A DNA stretch of 13,620 bases. It comes from Candidatus Aenigmarchaeota archaeon ex4484_52. Its GTDB lineage: Archaea > EX4484-52. Below, piece after piece: positions 13,465 through 13,620 of this stretch; the first letter of the stretch is position 1; every line of letters begins with the position of its first letter. A program made the translations under genes and the position numbers. Below the pieces are notes generated by a model that made no database searches, was not told the DNA's origin, and saw nothing but the letters and a program-made list of their open reading frames with translations. Location of the stretch: the NCBI GenBank assembly GCA_002254415.1, contig NJDR01000026.1:1-13620 (forward strand), written 5' to 3'.

Positions 13465-13620
13465 TTGCCTTGCAATATTTACATACGACCTTCAAAAAGC
13501 AAGGAAAAATTTTGAAAGAATTAAATGTAATCTTACCTGCCTGACAAATTTTTCAACTCTTATTGATGTCGCCAAACAAAAACAAATAATTTCGCCCGAT
13601 GATATAAAAAATGTTCTGGC
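13228..13620 (+). pseudogene. Second OPRT domain, internally deleted and frameshifted, running off the window
   Basis: Positions 13228-~13409 encode the N-terminal ~60 residues of a second OPRT domain in the frame of the upstream fusion. From ~13412 to the window end the next frame is open without a stop and reads the family's C-terminal part (AVEVLREAGAQVSNCLAIFT, then LTNFSTLIDVAKQ, ISPDDIKNVL). Against the first domain, about 65 residues are missing at the junction, matching its ~68-133. That loss covers both the catalytic loop and the PRPP motif. The deletion is not a multiple of three and the frame changes at the junction. The piece is partial because the window ends. The cause may be a real deletion or an assembly collapse between the two similar copies. 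Confidence 0.75.

Overview
The window is AT-rich DNA (roughly 70% A+T) from an archaeon. The evidence is an MCM replicative helicase, a HerA-type ATPase, an archaeal-type ribosomal protein uS2, a tRNA-Thr interrupted by an intron that fits the bulge-helix-bulge splicing fold, tRNAs without encoded CCA, and starts preceded closely by TATA-like boxes. Small, divergent proteins and many half-decayed genes suggest a reduced genome, possibly a DPANN-type lineage (Nano-, Woese- or Pacearchaeota-like). That placement is inference and rests on no search.

Layout: 1-575 holds what looks like an eroded + strand gene. 621-2675 (-) is MCM, divergent from 2742-4091 (+), an FAD/NAD disulfide reductase of the NADH oxidase/CoA-disulfide reductase family. 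4092-5527 is an accessory stretch: a tiny one-TM ORF, a dispersed repeat, two unrecognised genes with Shine-Dalgarno spacing, and a membrane gene broken by a T-run frameshift. 5531-6034 encodes an iron-sulfur HhH-GPD glycosylase relative that appears to lack its catalytic core. 6180-7979 (-) is a DEAD-box helicase followed 6 nt later by a lipoprotein cyclophilin. 8246-9835 (+) is a HerA/DUF87 ATPase, then uS2 (10036-10701), tRNA-Thr with its intron, and tRNA-Gln. 10960-12294 (-) is a cysteine-rich secreted protein followed by a signal-peptidase-like Ser/Lys protease. 12553 to the window end carries two orotate phosphoribosyltransferase domains fused in tandem; the second has lost its middle and is frameshifted.

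How the genes relate: information processing (mcm, DEAD-box helicase, herA, rpsB, tRNAs) is mixed with redox and pyrimidine salvage/synthesis genes and a small secretion cassette. A ~110-bp direct repeat (4198-4308 and 8024-8135, about 93% identical over the first 93 bases) brackets 3.8 kb containing the unknown genes, the glycosylase relative, the cyclophilin and the helicase. I see no complete new defence system. The points most worth following are the repeat, the fused and decayed OPRT, the core-less glycosylase, the protease/secreted-protein pair, and the inverted repeat at the herA promoter.
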